Shown: one piece after another, positions 42,730 through 50,739 of the stretch
Numbering within the stretch: the first letter of the stretch is position 1
Layout: each line of letters opens with the position of its first letter
NCBI GenBank assembly: GCA_020638595.1
Contig: JACKIG010000020.1
Location: forward strand, 1 to 63,305
Source of the DNA: Rhodospirillaceae bacterium
Lineage (GTDB): Bacteria; Pseudomonadota; Alphaproteobacteria; DSM-16000; Inquilinaceae
Length of the DNA: 63,305 nucleotides
Reading direction: 5' to 3'
Position numbers and translations under genes: made by a program
The notes under the pieces: model-generated
What the model was told of the DNA's origin: nothing
Databases searched by the model: none
What the model saw: the letters and a program-made list of their open reading frames with translations, nothing else

Positions 42730-43391
42730 CCTGGCCGCCGTTCTTCCCGACCTTCGACCAGCTGAGCCCGAGCGTGGCGATCTTTCCGCTGACCGGCGTG
42801 CTGCTGCTGCCGCGCGGACAGCTGCCGCTGAACATCTTCGAGCCGCGCTACATCGCCCTGGTCGACGACGCGCTGGCCAGCGACCGGCTGATCGGCATGA
42901 TCCAGCCGGTGGCCGGCGCCGGGGATCGCGGCACGCCGGAGGTCTATCCCATGGGCTGTGCCGGCCGGATCACCTCGTTCGACGAGACCGACGACGGCCG
43001 CTACCTGATCACGCTGACCGGACTGTGCCGCTTCCATCTGGTGGAGGAGCTGGAGACCACGCGCGGCTATCGCCGGGTCGTCGCCGACTGGTCGCCCTTC
43101 CGCGACGACATGGAAGCGGCGGCCGAGGACCTGGGGCTGGACCGTGACCGGCTGGGCCAGGCCTTGGCGGCCTATTTCGAGCGGCAGGGCATCAAGGCCA
43201 ATTGGGACGCCATCGACGACACGCCGGATGACCGGCTGGTGACGTCGCTGGCGATGATCTGCCCGTTTTCTCCGTGCGAGAAGCAGGCGCTGTTGCAGGC
43301 GCCGTCGCGGCCGGAGCGGGCGGAACTGCTGCTGTCCTTGATCGAGATGGCCGCACTCGATAATGAGGGGTCCGATACGCCCCGGCATTGA
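42726..43391 (+). CDS. Lon N-terminal-domain protein (peptidase S16-like, no protease domain)
   Basis: A 221-residue protein consisting of the Lon substrate-binding (LAN/PUA-like) domain. It opens with VAIFPLTGVLLLPRGQLPLNIFEPRYIALVDDAL and continues with IGMIQP and GCAGRIT. The Lon ATPase and protease parts are absent, as is normal for this stand-alone family. Its role is unknown; the overlap with cnoX suggests protein quality control. This gene order is common in alphaproteobacteria. Confidence 0.88.
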   Translation: MTWPPFFPTFDQLSPSVAIFPLTGVLLLPRGQLPLNIFEPRYIALVDDALASDRLIGMIQPVAGAGDRGTPEVYPMGCAGRITSFDETDDGRYLITLTGLCRFHLVEELETTRGYRRVVADWSPFRDDMEAAAEDLGLDRDRLGQALAAYFERQGIKANWDAIDDTPDDRLVTSLAMICPFSPCEKQALLQAPSRPERAELLLSLIEMAALDNEGSDTPRH

Positions 43392-43432
43392 GCGCGGGCG
43401 TCGCATGGCCGCCGGCCGAGGGGAGAGGGATC

Positions 43433-43624
43433 ATGACCGCCACGGTGGACCCGAAGCTGCTGGAGCTGTTGGTCTGTCCGCTGACCAAGGCGCCGTTGCG
43501 GTACGATGCCGCGAACCAGGAGCTGATCAGCGACCAGGCGCGGCTGGCCTACCCGATCCGCGACGGCATTCCGATCATGCTGGTCGACGAGGCACGGTCG
43601 CTGGACGATGGGCCGGCCCGCTGA
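43433..43624 (+). CDS. UPF0434/Trm112-like small protein
   Basis: A 63-residue protein of the YcaR/Trm112 family. It contains LLELLVCPLTKAPLRYD and LAYPIRDGIPIMLVDEAR. GGGGAGAGGGA is upstream. Trm112 proteins act as activators of methyltransferases in eukaryotes and archaea; the bacterial role is not established. Only one cysteine of the zinc site is visible, as in many bacterial members. Confidence 0.88.
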   Translation: MTATVDPKLLELLVCPLTKAPLRYDAANQELISDQARLAYPIRDGIPIMLVDEARSLDDGPAR

Positions 43625-43670
43625 GCGGGGCGCGTGACGGCATTCGCGGGGAAACGGGGGGCGAACGGCC

Positions 43671-44045
43671 ATGGCCGAAGGCAGATGGGGATCGGAGCAC
43701 TGGCCGACGGAGATCCGGGTCAAGCGCGCCACCAGGGAGCTTGAGATCGACTTCGACAACGGCGTGACCTTCACCTATCCCGCGGAACTGCTGCGGGTGG
43801 AAAGCCCGTCGGCGGAGGTCCAGGGCCACAATCCCACCCAGAAGACGATCGTGGCCGGCAAGCGCCATGTCGGCATCGTCGAGGTCGAGCCGGTGGGCCA
43901 CTACGCCGTACGCATCCGGTTCGATGACGGCCATTCCACGGGCATCTATTCGTGGGCGTACCTGTACGAGATGGGCGAGACTCGCGACAACCTGCAGGCG
44001 GCGTATCTCGGCGCGCTGGCGGCCAAGGGCCTTGCGCGCGAGTGA
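43671..44045 (+). CDS. DUF971 (GBBH-like N-terminal domain) protein
   Basis: A 124-residue protein of the gamma-butyrobetaine-hydroxylase-like N-terminal domain family (DUF971). It contains WPTEIRVKRATRELEIDFDNG, TYPAELLRVESPSAEVQGH and FDDGHSTGIYSWAYLYEMG. Homologues are linked to Fe-S cluster trafficking or occur next to mrp/apbC genes; no such gene is adjacent here. Confidence 0.88.
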   Translation: MAEGRWGSEHWPTEIRVKRATRELEIDFDNGVTFTYPAELLRVESPSAEVQGHNPTQKTIVAGKRHVGIVEVEPVGHYAVRIRFDDGHSTGIYSWAYLYEMGETRDNLQAAYLGALAAKGLARE

Positions 44046-44184
44046 CCGCCTCTGCCGGCCCGGCCGACGGCGGACAGGCCCGGCGGCGATCACACTTTCG
44101 CCACTTTCGGCCTTTAGCGTCCCTCGCATGGTCCCCTGACCAGGACGGCGTATTCGGGACAGCCCGTGCCGGATGCTCGTTCAG

Positions 44185-44230
44185 TCCCCAGATGCCTGGG
44201 GATCGGCTGGTTCCCCGCCGGCGGATCCCC
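44185..44230 (+). promoter_or_regulatory. Mutually exclusive hairpins upstream of ccmA
   Basis: TCCCCAG (44185-44191) pairs perfectly with CTGGGGA (44196-44202) around a 4-base loop. The overlapping segment GGGGATC (44198-44204) can instead pair with GATCCCC (44224-44230). The two structures cannot coexist. They lie just upstream of a strong terminator and the ccmA start, which could be an attenuator or a small RNA. The gap 44046-44352 contains no supported protein gene. Confidence 0.4.
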
Positions 44231-44242
44231 GCTACAGCTTTT

Positions 44243-44278
44243 GGCCACCGCAAAAGCCCCCTGCGGTGGCCTTTTTTT
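44243..44278 (+). terminator. Strong rho-independent terminator upstream of ccmA
   Basis: GGCCACCGCA (44243-44252) and TGCGGTGGCC (44262-44271) form a perfect 10-bp stem with a 9-base loop, followed by seven T residues (44272-44278). It ends 74 nt before the ccmA start and about 200 bp after the DUF971 gene. Confidence 0.9.
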
Positions 44279-44352
44279 GCGACCATTCCGCAGCCTGCCA
44301 TGCCCGCCCGCCGGACCGGTCCGGGGCATCCGCGCCGACGGCGGCAGCGGGC

Positions 44353-45036
44353 ATGACGGGCGTCGCCGGTACCGCGGCACCCCCCGCCCTGGCCGGCGTC
44401 GGGCTGGCCTGCCTGCGCGGCGACCGCCTGGTCTTCGCCGACCTGTCCTTCGCGCTGCACGCGGGGGAGGCGCTGATCCTGACGGGGGCCAACGGCAGCG
44501 GCAAGTCCAGCCTGATCCGCATGATCGCCGGCCTGCTGCCGCCGTTCGACGGGCACCTTCTGGCCGACGGACGCCTGGTGCAGGAGGATCCGGCGGCCCA
44601 TCGTGCCTTGCTTGCCTATGTCGGCCACCAGGACGCCCTGAAACTCTCCCTCACGGTGGGCGACAATCTCGGCTTCTGGGCGACCATGGCGGGACGGGGC
44701 GCGACCGGCCGCCACAGCGTGGACGAGGCGCTGGCCGCCTGGGACCTGGGGCGGCTGAGCGACCTGCCGGCGCGCTATCTGTCCGCAGGCCAGCGCCGCC
44801 GCCTTGCGCTGGCGCGCCTTCTGGTCGCGCCGCGCCGCCTGTGGCTGCTGGACGAACCGACGGTGGCGCTCGACCGGTCCTCCATCGCCATCCTGGGCGA
44901 TCTTCTGGCGCGCCATCGTGCGGCCGGCGGCATGGCGGTGATGGCGACCCATGCCGACCTGCCGGTCGGCGATGGGCGGCTGCTGTCGCTGGACGACCAT
45001 GCGCCGCCGCCGGCCGCCGGGATGTCCGCCCCGTGA
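44353..45036 (+). CDS. ccmA: Heme exporter ATP-binding protein CcmA
   Basis: A 227-residue ABC ATPase of cytochrome c maturation (system I), which powers release of heme-loaded CcmE. Walker A is GANGSGKSS, the signature region is LSAGQRRRLALARL and Walker B is LWLLDEPTVALD. The ATG at 44353 gives the usual CcmA length. An open frame extends back to 44173 but would run through the terminator. It overlaps ccmB by 4 bp. Confidence 0.9.
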   Translation: MTGVAGTAAPPALAGVGLACLRGDRLVFADLSFALHAGEALILTGANGSGKSSLIRMIAGLLPPFDGHLLADGRLVQEDPAAHRALLAYVGHQDALKLSLTVGDNLGFWATMAGRGATGRHSVDEALAAWDLGRLSDLPARYLSAGQRRRLALARLLVAPRRLWLLDEPTVALDRSSIAILGDLLARHRAAGGMAVMATHADLPVGDGRLLSLDDHAPPPAAGMSAP

Positions 45037-45707
45037 GCGGCGCACGGTCGTGGGTCCGCCTGGTGCGCCGGGACGTGCGCCTGGGCCTGAGCGCCGGCAG
45101 CGACGCCGCAGCGGCACTGGTCTTCTTCGTCATCGCCACGGCGCTGTTCCCGCTGGGCCTGGGGCCGGAGGCCAACCTGCTGGCCCGCATCGCCGGCGGC
45201 GTCTTGTGGGTGGCTGCCCTGTTGGCCAACCTGTTGTCGATGGAGCGGCTGTTCGCCGGCGACTTCGAGGACGGGACGCTGGACCTGCTGGCGCTCGGGA
45301 CCTTGCCGCTGGAACTGGTGGCGCTGGCCAAGGTGACGGCCCACTGGCTGATCACCGGCCTGCCGCTCATGGTCGTCGCCCCGCTGATGGGTGCGCTGTT
45401 GAACCTGCCGGGCGAGGCCTTCGGGGTATTGGCGGCCTCGCTGGCCCTGGGGACACCCAGCCTCAGCCTGCTCGGCGGGGTGGGTGCCGCGCTGGTGCTG
45501 GGGACGCGGCGGGGCGGCGTGCTGCTGGCCCTTCTTATCCTGCCGATCTTCGTGCCGCTGCTGGTGTTCGGCGCCGCGGCGGTCGATGCCGCTGTTATGG
45601 GCTTGACGGTGCGCCCGCATCTGCTGCTTCTGGGCGGCCTGTTCGCGTTGGCGCTGACGCTCGGTCCGATCGCCGGCGCGGCGGCGTTGCGCCAAGCGGT
45701 GCGCTGA
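45033..45707 (+). CDS. ccmB: Heme exporter permease CcmB
   Basis: A 224-residue inner-membrane protein with six hydrophobic segments and the CcmB features VRRDVRLGLSAGSD, LLSMERLFAGDFEDGTLDLL and LGTPSLSLLGGVGAALVLG. GTG start at 45033 overlapping ccmA. The usual next gene, ccmC, does not follow; an unrelated CoA-transferase operon begins 338 bp later. Confidence 0.9.
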   Translation: MSGARSWVRLVRRDVRLGLSAGSDAAAALVFFVIATALFPLGLGPEANLLARIAGGVLWVAALLANLLSMERLFAGDFEDGTLDLLALGTLPLELVALAKVTAHWLITGLPLMVVAPLMGALLNLPGEAFGVLAASLALGTPSLSLLGGVGAALVLGTRRGGVLLALLILPIFVPLLVFGAAAVDAAVMGLTVRPHLLLLGGLFALALTLGPIAGAAALRQAVR

Positions 45708-46045
45708 CCGGCTCTCGGCGACCCGCCCACCGTCCCGGCGGACGCACTCGACCACCTTGGTCCGAATTCGAGTGCCGTCTTCGCGCAGAAGGGGTGTTTT
45801 GGCGTCTGCGGGCCGTGGTCCCGCGTCATGTTAGTGCGCCAGTACATACGAATGTTCGCCTTCACCCTGGAGGCTCCGTCAGCGAGAATGCGGGCGGCAC
45901 AGTCACGTCGTCGCTGTCGTTTCGCCGCCCCATCGCCCTGTCCGGCTGGAGCGCGCTGCCGGTGCCCTTGCGCCCGGCGCGACATCGGTGCTGCCCCCAG
46001 GCCCCGGCCGGGCACGGGTGACGTTGGTGTTGTGAGGAACCGCGT
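45708..46045. other. Intergenic region upstream of the CoA-transferase operon
   Basis: 338 bp without a supported gene. It contains a short perfect dyad ACAT-ACGA-ATGT at 45844-45855 that could be an operator for the IclR regulator of the operon downstream, but it is short and unsupported by a second copy. Confidence 0.35.
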
Positions 46046-47248
46046 GTGTCGCGTCTGCTTGAAGGTGTTCGTGTTCTCGACCTGACCAATGTGCTGGCCG
46101 GTCCGTTCTGCGGCTATCAGCTCGCCCAGATGGGGGCGGAGGTCATCAAGGTCGAGGTGCCGGGATCCGGTGATCTGGCACGGCAGCTGGGGGCTGACCC
46201 CGACCTCAACAAGAAGCTGATGGGCGTGTCATTTCTTGCGCAGAATGCCAGCAAGAAATCCATGACACTTAATCTGAAGAGCGGAAAAGGACGCGATCTG
46301 TTCCTGAAACTGGTGTCCGCCAGCGACGTAGTCATAGAAAATTTCCGACCCGGCGTAATGGATCGCCTTGATTTAGGCTATCCGGTTTTGAAGTCGATAA
46401 GACCCGAAATCATTTATTGCGCTATATCGGGGTTCGGACAGACCGGCCCGCTCAGGGACAATCCGGCGTACGACCAGATCATCCAGGGTCTCTCCGGCGT
46501 CATGAGCGTGACCGGCGGCCCGGATACGGCGCCGATGCGCGTCGGCTATCCCGTCTGCGACACCATTGGGGGGCTGACGGCGGCGTTTGCCATCGCATCC
46601 GCGCTGTTTCGTCGGAACGTTGCCGGCACTGGGGAGTTTATCGACGTCTCCATGCTGGAAGCGACACTCGTGACAATGGGCTGGGCTGTTTCAAACTATC
46701 TGATCGCGGATGTCGCCCCCCAGCCGATGGGCAACGAAAACGTGACGGCGAGCCCGTCCGGAACGTTCCGTACGGGCGACGGGCTTCTGAACATCGCCGC
46801 GAACAAGCAGGAACAGTTCGAGACCCTGTGCCGGCTGCTCGGCCGTGAGGACCTGGCCGCCGATCCCCGCTTCACGGAGCGCGAGGCGCGCAAGCGCCAC
46901 CGCAGCGCCCTGAAGGCGGAGCTGGAGTTGGCCTTGGCGGACCAGCCGGCGGCGCACTGGGAAACCGTGTTGAACAGGGCAGGCGTCCCGGCGGGACGCG
47001 TCCTCTCGGTGCCGCAGGTTCTCGATCATCCGCAGATTGCCGAGCGCGGCCTGGTGCAGCGTTTTCCTTCGGTTTCCGGTGTGGGTCGCGATGTCGCGGT
47101 CGTCCGCGCCGGTGTCAAGCTGTCGCAGGGCGATCCAGGCCCTCGCACACCGCCCCCCATCCTGGGACAGCACACCGATGAAATTTTGTCGGAGCTCGGC
47201 ATCTCTGCCGAAGACCGCGAACAGCTCCGCAGGGATGGCGTCATATGA
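46046..47248 (+). CDS. CaiB/BaiF (class III) CoA-transferase family protein
   Basis: A 400-residue CoA-transferase. It opens with LEGVRVLDLTNVLAGPFCG and contains GAEVIKVE, NASKKSMTLNLKSGKG, ENFRPGVMDRLDLGY and the NPAYDQIIQ segment whose Asp (about residue 143) probably forms the aspartyl-CoA intermediate. It would move CoA between carboxylic acids. The GTG at 46046 follows TGAGGAACC. Part of the gene (about 46220-46440) uses distinctly more A/T-ending codons than its surroundings. The donor and acceptor acids are unknown. Confidence 0.87.
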   Translation: MSRLLEGVRVLDLTNVLAGPFCGYQLAQMGAEVIKVEVPGSGDLARQLGADPDLNKKLMGVSFLAQNASKKSMTLNLKSGKGRDLFLKLVSASDVVIENFRPGVMDRLDLGYPVLKSIRPEIIYCAISGFGQTGPLRDNPAYDQIIQGLSGVMSVTGGPDTAPMRVGYPVCDTIGGLTAAFAIASALFRRNVAGTGEFIDVSMLEATLVTMGWAVSNYLIADVAPQPMGNENVTASPSGTFRTGDGLLNIAANKQEQFETLCRLLGREDLAADPRFTEREARKRHRSALKAELELALADQPAAHWETVLNRAGVPAGRVLSVPQVLDHPQIAERGLVQRFPSVSGVGRDVAVVRAGVKLSQGDPGPRTPPPILGQHTDEILSELGISAEDREQLRRDGVI

Positions 47249-48165
47249 GCTTCTTCTCACCGCCCCAGAACATCGCCACCGAGGTCTATGCCAGCCTGCC
47301 CGACCGGTATCGGCGGGACAGGCGATCGGATTGGGCGGATGCCAACAAGGGGGGCGCGGTCGTCGACAGCTTCCTGGAAGGTCCGTCGTTCGACCGCGAA
47401 GGCAATCTCTACGTGGTGGATATCCCGTTCGGCCGGGTCTTCCGCGTCGATCCCGACCGGACGTGGTCGGTCGTGACGGAATACGAAGGCTGGCCCAACG
47501 GGCTGAAGATCCGCCGCGACGGCCGCATCTTCATCACCGACTACCGCCTGGGCGTGCTTGAGCTGAACCCGGCCAGCGGCCGCATCAAGCCGGTGCTGGC
47601 CAATATCCGCAGCGAAGGCTTCAAGGGCGTCAACGACCTGATCCTCGCGCGCAACGGCGACCTCTTCTTCACCGACCACGGGCAGACGGGCCTGCAGGAC
47701 GCCAGCGGCCGTGTCTACCGCTGGACATCCGACGGCCGGCTGGACTGCCTGATCGATGTCGCCCCCGGGCCGAACGGCATCGTCCTCAACGGGGCGGAAA
47801 CGCACCTGTACGTGGCGATGACGCGAAGCTGTCAGGTGTGGCGGATCCCATTGACGCGTGACTCGCGCGTGTCAAAGGCGCAAGTGTTTGTCCAGTTGAG
47901 CGGCGGCATCAGCGGCCCCGACGGCCTGGCCATGGACGGCCAGGACAACCTGCTGGTCTGCGACCCCGGCCATGGCAGCGTCTGGGTGTTCGACCGGCTG
48001 GGCGAGCCGCTGTATCGCGTGCGCAGCTGTGCCGGACTGGCCACCACCAACCTCGCCTTCGGCGGCAAGGACATGCGCGAGCTTTATATTACCGAGTCCG
48101 AAAGCGGCCAGATCCTGCGGGCACGCATGCCGGTTCCCGGGCGCCCGCTCGTGTCGCACGACTGA
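47245..48165 (+). CDS. SMP-30/gluconolactonase-type beta-propeller lactonase
   Basis: A 306-residue SMP-30/LRE-family protein. The metal-site segments are present: FLEGPSFDREGNLYVVD, GVNDLILARNGDLFFTDH, GPNGIVLNGAE and GPDGLAMDGQDNLLVCD. It probably hydrolyses a sugar-acid or other lactone. It has no signal peptide, so it acts in the cytoplasm. The ATG overlaps the CoA-transferase stop, linking lactone opening to CoA-dependent catabolism. Confidence 0.87.
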   Translation: MSFFSPPQNIATEVYASLPDRYRRDRRSDWADANKGGAVVDSFLEGPSFDREGNLYVVDIPFGRVFRVDPDRTWSVVTEYEGWPNGLKIRRDGRIFITDYRLGVLELNPASGRIKPVLANIRSEGFKGVNDLILARNGDLFFTDHGQTGLQDASGRVYRWTSDGRLDCLIDVAPGPNGIVLNGAETHLYVAMTRSCQVWRIPLTRDSRVSKAQVFVQLSGGISGPDGLAMDGQDNLLVCDPGHGSVWVFDRLGEPLYRVRSCAGLATTNLAFGGKDMRELYITESESGQILRARMPVPGRPLVSHD

Positions 48166-48181
48166 CCGGCAGGGATCGGGC

Positions 48182-48907
48182 ATGCCCCAGGGCGGTGTCG
48201 AAGCGGTCGATCGTGCGCTGAAGATCCTGGCGGCCTTCGCCACGGAGCGGGAGGAACTGGCGCTGCACCAGCTCGCCCGCATCACCGGCCTGCACAAGAC
48301 GACGATTCTGCGCATTGCGGCCTCGCTGGAGCGCCACGGCTATCTGCGGCGGACGGGCAGCGGCATCTTCCGGCTGGGCTCGATGCCCTGGCGGCTGGGC
48401 GGGGTGTACCGCCGCAACTTCAACGTGGGCGATGCGGTCCGGCCGATCCTGGATGGCCTGGTGGAGGCGACGGAGGAAAGCGCCTCGTACTACGTGCGCG
48501 AAGGCGATGTGCGGGTGTGCCTGTATCGCCGCAACTCGCCGCGTCCGGCACGCCATCACATCGACGAGGGTGAGCACCTGCCGCTGGACCGCGGCTCGGG
48601 CGGGCATATCCTCCTGGCCTTTGCCGGCGCGGCGGGCGCCCTCTATGACCAGATCCGCAGCACCGGCTATCACGTCTCGTCCGGCGAGCGCGACCCCGAC
48701 GTCGCCGGCATCTCGGTCGCCATCTTCAACGGCGAGGGGAAGTGCTGCGGCGTGCTGGTGTTGTCGGGCCTGAAATCCCGCTTCACGCGCGAGGCGGTCG
48801 ACCGCTTCCTGCCGCTGGCCCTCACCGCCGCCCAGCGGCTGACCGCCGATCTGGGCGGCCTGTGGCCGGAACGGCTGCAGCCGGCCATGGCGGTCGCCAG
48901 CGAATAG
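48182..48907 (+). CDS. IclR-family transcriptional regulator
   Basis: A 241-residue regulator with an N-terminal winged helix-turn-helix (VEAVDRALKILAAFATEREEL...ARITGLHKTTILRIAASLERHGYLRR) and a C-terminal IclR effector domain (LPLDRGSGGHILLAF, GISVAIFNGEGKCCGVLVLSG). It lies 16 bp after the lactonase gene and probably controls this three-gene operon in response to its substrate. Confidence 0.9.
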   Translation: MPQGGVEAVDRALKILAAFATEREELALHQLARITGLHKTTILRIAASLERHGYLRRTGSGIFRLGSMPWRLGGVYRRNFNVGDAVRPILDGLVEATEESASYYVREGDVRVCLYRRNSPRPARHHIDEGEHLPLDRGSGGHILLAFAGAAGALYDQIRSTGYHVSSGERDPDVAGISVAIFNGEGKCCGVLVLSGLKSRFTREAVDRFLPLALTAAQRLTADLGGLWPERLQPAMAVASE

Positions 48908-49045
48908 GCTCAGCACGCGCGCCCCGGCATCCGGCGCCGGCGGAATTCCCCCGGGACGCCCGGCCACGGGCAGCGTATCGTCAGCGGATCAGCCCCGGCC
49001 CCTCGGGCGTAAGGGCGCCCGCCGGGTCCGCACGGGAGGACCGGT

Positions 49046-49744
49046 TTGCAGATCCGCCGTCTGTCGTTGCTGGATGGCGCGCGCGAGGCGCGCGGCATTG
49101 CCGTCGTCATCGACGTGTTCAGGGCCTTTTCCGTCGAACCGGTGCTGTTTGCCCTCGGCGCGGACCGCATCGTGCTGGAAGAGGATGTCGAGGCCTGCCT
49201 TGCGTGGCGCGACCGGGCCGTGCTGGTGGGGGAGGTCAACGGCCTGCCCATCGACGGGTTCGACCTGACGAATTCCCCCTACCAGGTCCTGCGCGCAGGT
49301 GCCGCCGTGTTCGCGGGCCGGACCGTCGTCCACCGGACGACCGCCGGCGTCCGCGGCGCCCTGGCCGCCTTCGCCACCGCCGACGAGGTGCTGCTGGCGT
49401 CGTTCATGACGGCCGGTGCCACGGCGCGCTACGTCCTGGCGCAGCGGCCGGACTGCGTCAGCATCGTCGCCATGGGCGACAAGGCCACGGTCGCCGCGCC
49501 GGAAGACGATCGTTGCGCCGACTGCATCGAAGCCCTGCTGGGCGGCCCGCCCTACGACCACCTGGCGGCGATCGACGAGATCCTGCACCAGCCCACCGCC
49601 GAGAAGTTCCTGCGCGGCGACAAGCCCTATTTCCCACAGGCAGACCCGCTGCTCTGCCTGCAGCGCGACCTGTTCGACTTCCCCCTCCGGGCCGTCCGCA
49701 CGCCGGACGGGCTGGAGGCCCGACCGGTGGGAAAGGCGGCGTGA
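49046..49744 (+). CDS. 2-phosphosulfolactate phosphatase (ComB)-family protein
   Basis: A 232-residue ComB-family protein. Motifs include VVIDVFRAFSV, GEVNGLPIDGFDLTNSP, TTAGVRGALAA and APEDDRCADCIEALL. The archetype removes phosphate from 2-phosphosulfolactate in coenzyme M synthesis, but many bacteria without coenzyme M have homologues of unknown substrate. The start is a TTG at 49046, chosen because GGGAGGA lies 5 nt before it and no ATG or GTG is suitably placed. It is a single gene between the IclR and AKR genes. Confidence 0.8.
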   Translation: MQIRRLSLLDGAREARGIAVVIDVFRAFSVEPVLFALGADRIVLEEDVEACLAWRDRAVLVGEVNGLPIDGFDLTNSPYQVLRAGAAVFAGRTVVHRTTAGVRGALAAFATADEVLLASFMTAGATARYVLAQRPDCVSIVAMGDKATVAAPEDDRCADCIEALLGGPPYDHLAAIDEILHQPTAEKFLRGDKPYFPQADPLLCLQRDLFDFPLRAVRTPDGLEARPVGKAA

Positions 49745-49793
49745 GGGCCATGCGGCAGGGCTTTGCCGGCGTTCGGACGCCGCGGGCTGCGAT

Positions 49794-50660
49794 CTATGCC
49801 GCGACGGTTGCCAGCGCGGCGACCGCGTCATCCGGCAGCTCCAGCTCGGCCGCCAGGAGGTTCTCCCGCAGATGCGCGACGGAGGACGTTCCGGGGATCG
49901 GCAGGATATTGGGCGACCTGCGCAGCAGCCAGGCAAGCGCCACCTGCATCGTCGTTGCGCCGAGACGGCCGGCGACGGCCGACAGCGTGGAGGATTGCAG
50001 TGGCGTGAACCCGCCCAGGGGGAAGAACGGCACATAGGCGATACCGTCCCGGGCCAGGGCGTCGATCAGCGCGTCGTCATGCCGATGCGCGAGGTTGTAC
50101 ATGTTCTGCACGCAGACCACGGGCGCGATCCTGCGCGCTTCGGCCACCTGCGCGGGCGTGGCATTGCTCAGGCCGATGTGGCGTACCAGCCCCTGCTGCT
50201 GCAAATCCGCCAAGGCCGTCAGGGGTTCCTCGATCGATCCCTCGGCCGGGCCTTCGACCTTGACCATGATCCGCAGGTTGACCACGTCCAGCACGCCGAG
50301 CCCGAGGTTGCGCAGGTTGTCATGGACCGCCTGCGTCAGCGCCGCCTTCGAAAAGGCCGGCAGCCAGGACGCATCCTCACCACGCCGGGCGCCGATCTTC
50401 GTGACGATGGTCAGATCATCGGGGTAGGGGTGCAGCGCCTCGCGGATGATCTGGTTGGTGACGTGCGGGCCATAGAAATCGCTGGTGTCGATATGGTTGA
50501 CCCCCGATGCCACGGCCGCGCGCAGGACGGCCAGGGCCGCGCCGCGATCCTTCGGCGGGCCGAACACGCCGGGTCCCGCCAGCTGCATGGCGCCGAAGCC
50601 GAGCCGCCTTACCGTGCGGGTTCCAAGGGTGAACGTACCGGCCTTGTCGATGCTGGACAT
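49794..50660 (-). CDS. Aldo/keto reductase
   Basis: A 288-residue NADPH-dependent TIM-barrel oxidoreductase. Recognisable segments are GVNHIDTSDFYGPH (catalytic Asp and Tyr), TKIG with the catalytic Lys, RHIGLSNATPAQV and ILPIPGTSSVAHLREN. It resembles the YajO/Tas or PLP-linked AKR groups; the substrate is unknown. It is transcribed away from a TetR gene with an operator-like palindrome between them. Confidence 0.88.
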   Translation of the reverse strand: MSSIDKAGTFTLGTRTVRRLGFGAMQLAGPGVFGPPKDRGAALAVLRAAVASGVNHIDTSDFYGPHVTNQIIREALHPYPDDLTIVTKIGARRGEDASWLPAFSKAALTQAVHDNLRNLGLGVLDVVNLRIMVKVEGPAEGSIEEPLTALADLQQQGLVRHIGLSNATPAQVAEARRIAPVVCVQNMYNLAHRHDDALIDALARDGIAYVPFFPLGGFTPLQSSTLSAVAGRLGATTMQVALAWLLRRSPNILPIPGTSSVAHLRENLLAAELELPDDAVAALATVAA

Positions 50661-50706
50661 GTCTTTCGCTTTCCGCTTCTTGCGTGATCCCGTTCAGGCG
50701 AGCATA

Positions 50707-50720
50707 TGAAGGATCCTTCA
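50707..50720. promoter_or_regulatory. Probable TetR operator between AKR and tetR
   Basis: TGAAGGATCCTTCA is a perfect 14-bp palindrome in the ~80-bp gap between two divergent genes. It ends 19 bp before the tetR start codon and lies 46 bp upstream of the AKR start. Local TetR repressors commonly bind such a dyad to control both genes. Confidence 0.7.
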
Positions 50721-50739
50721 GGTTTTGAATTCGCATTCC

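Noticed and set aside
44173..44352. N-terminal extension of ccmA from the ATG at 44173
   Set aside because: It would translate through a strong terminator and adds 60 residues absent from CcmA proteins.
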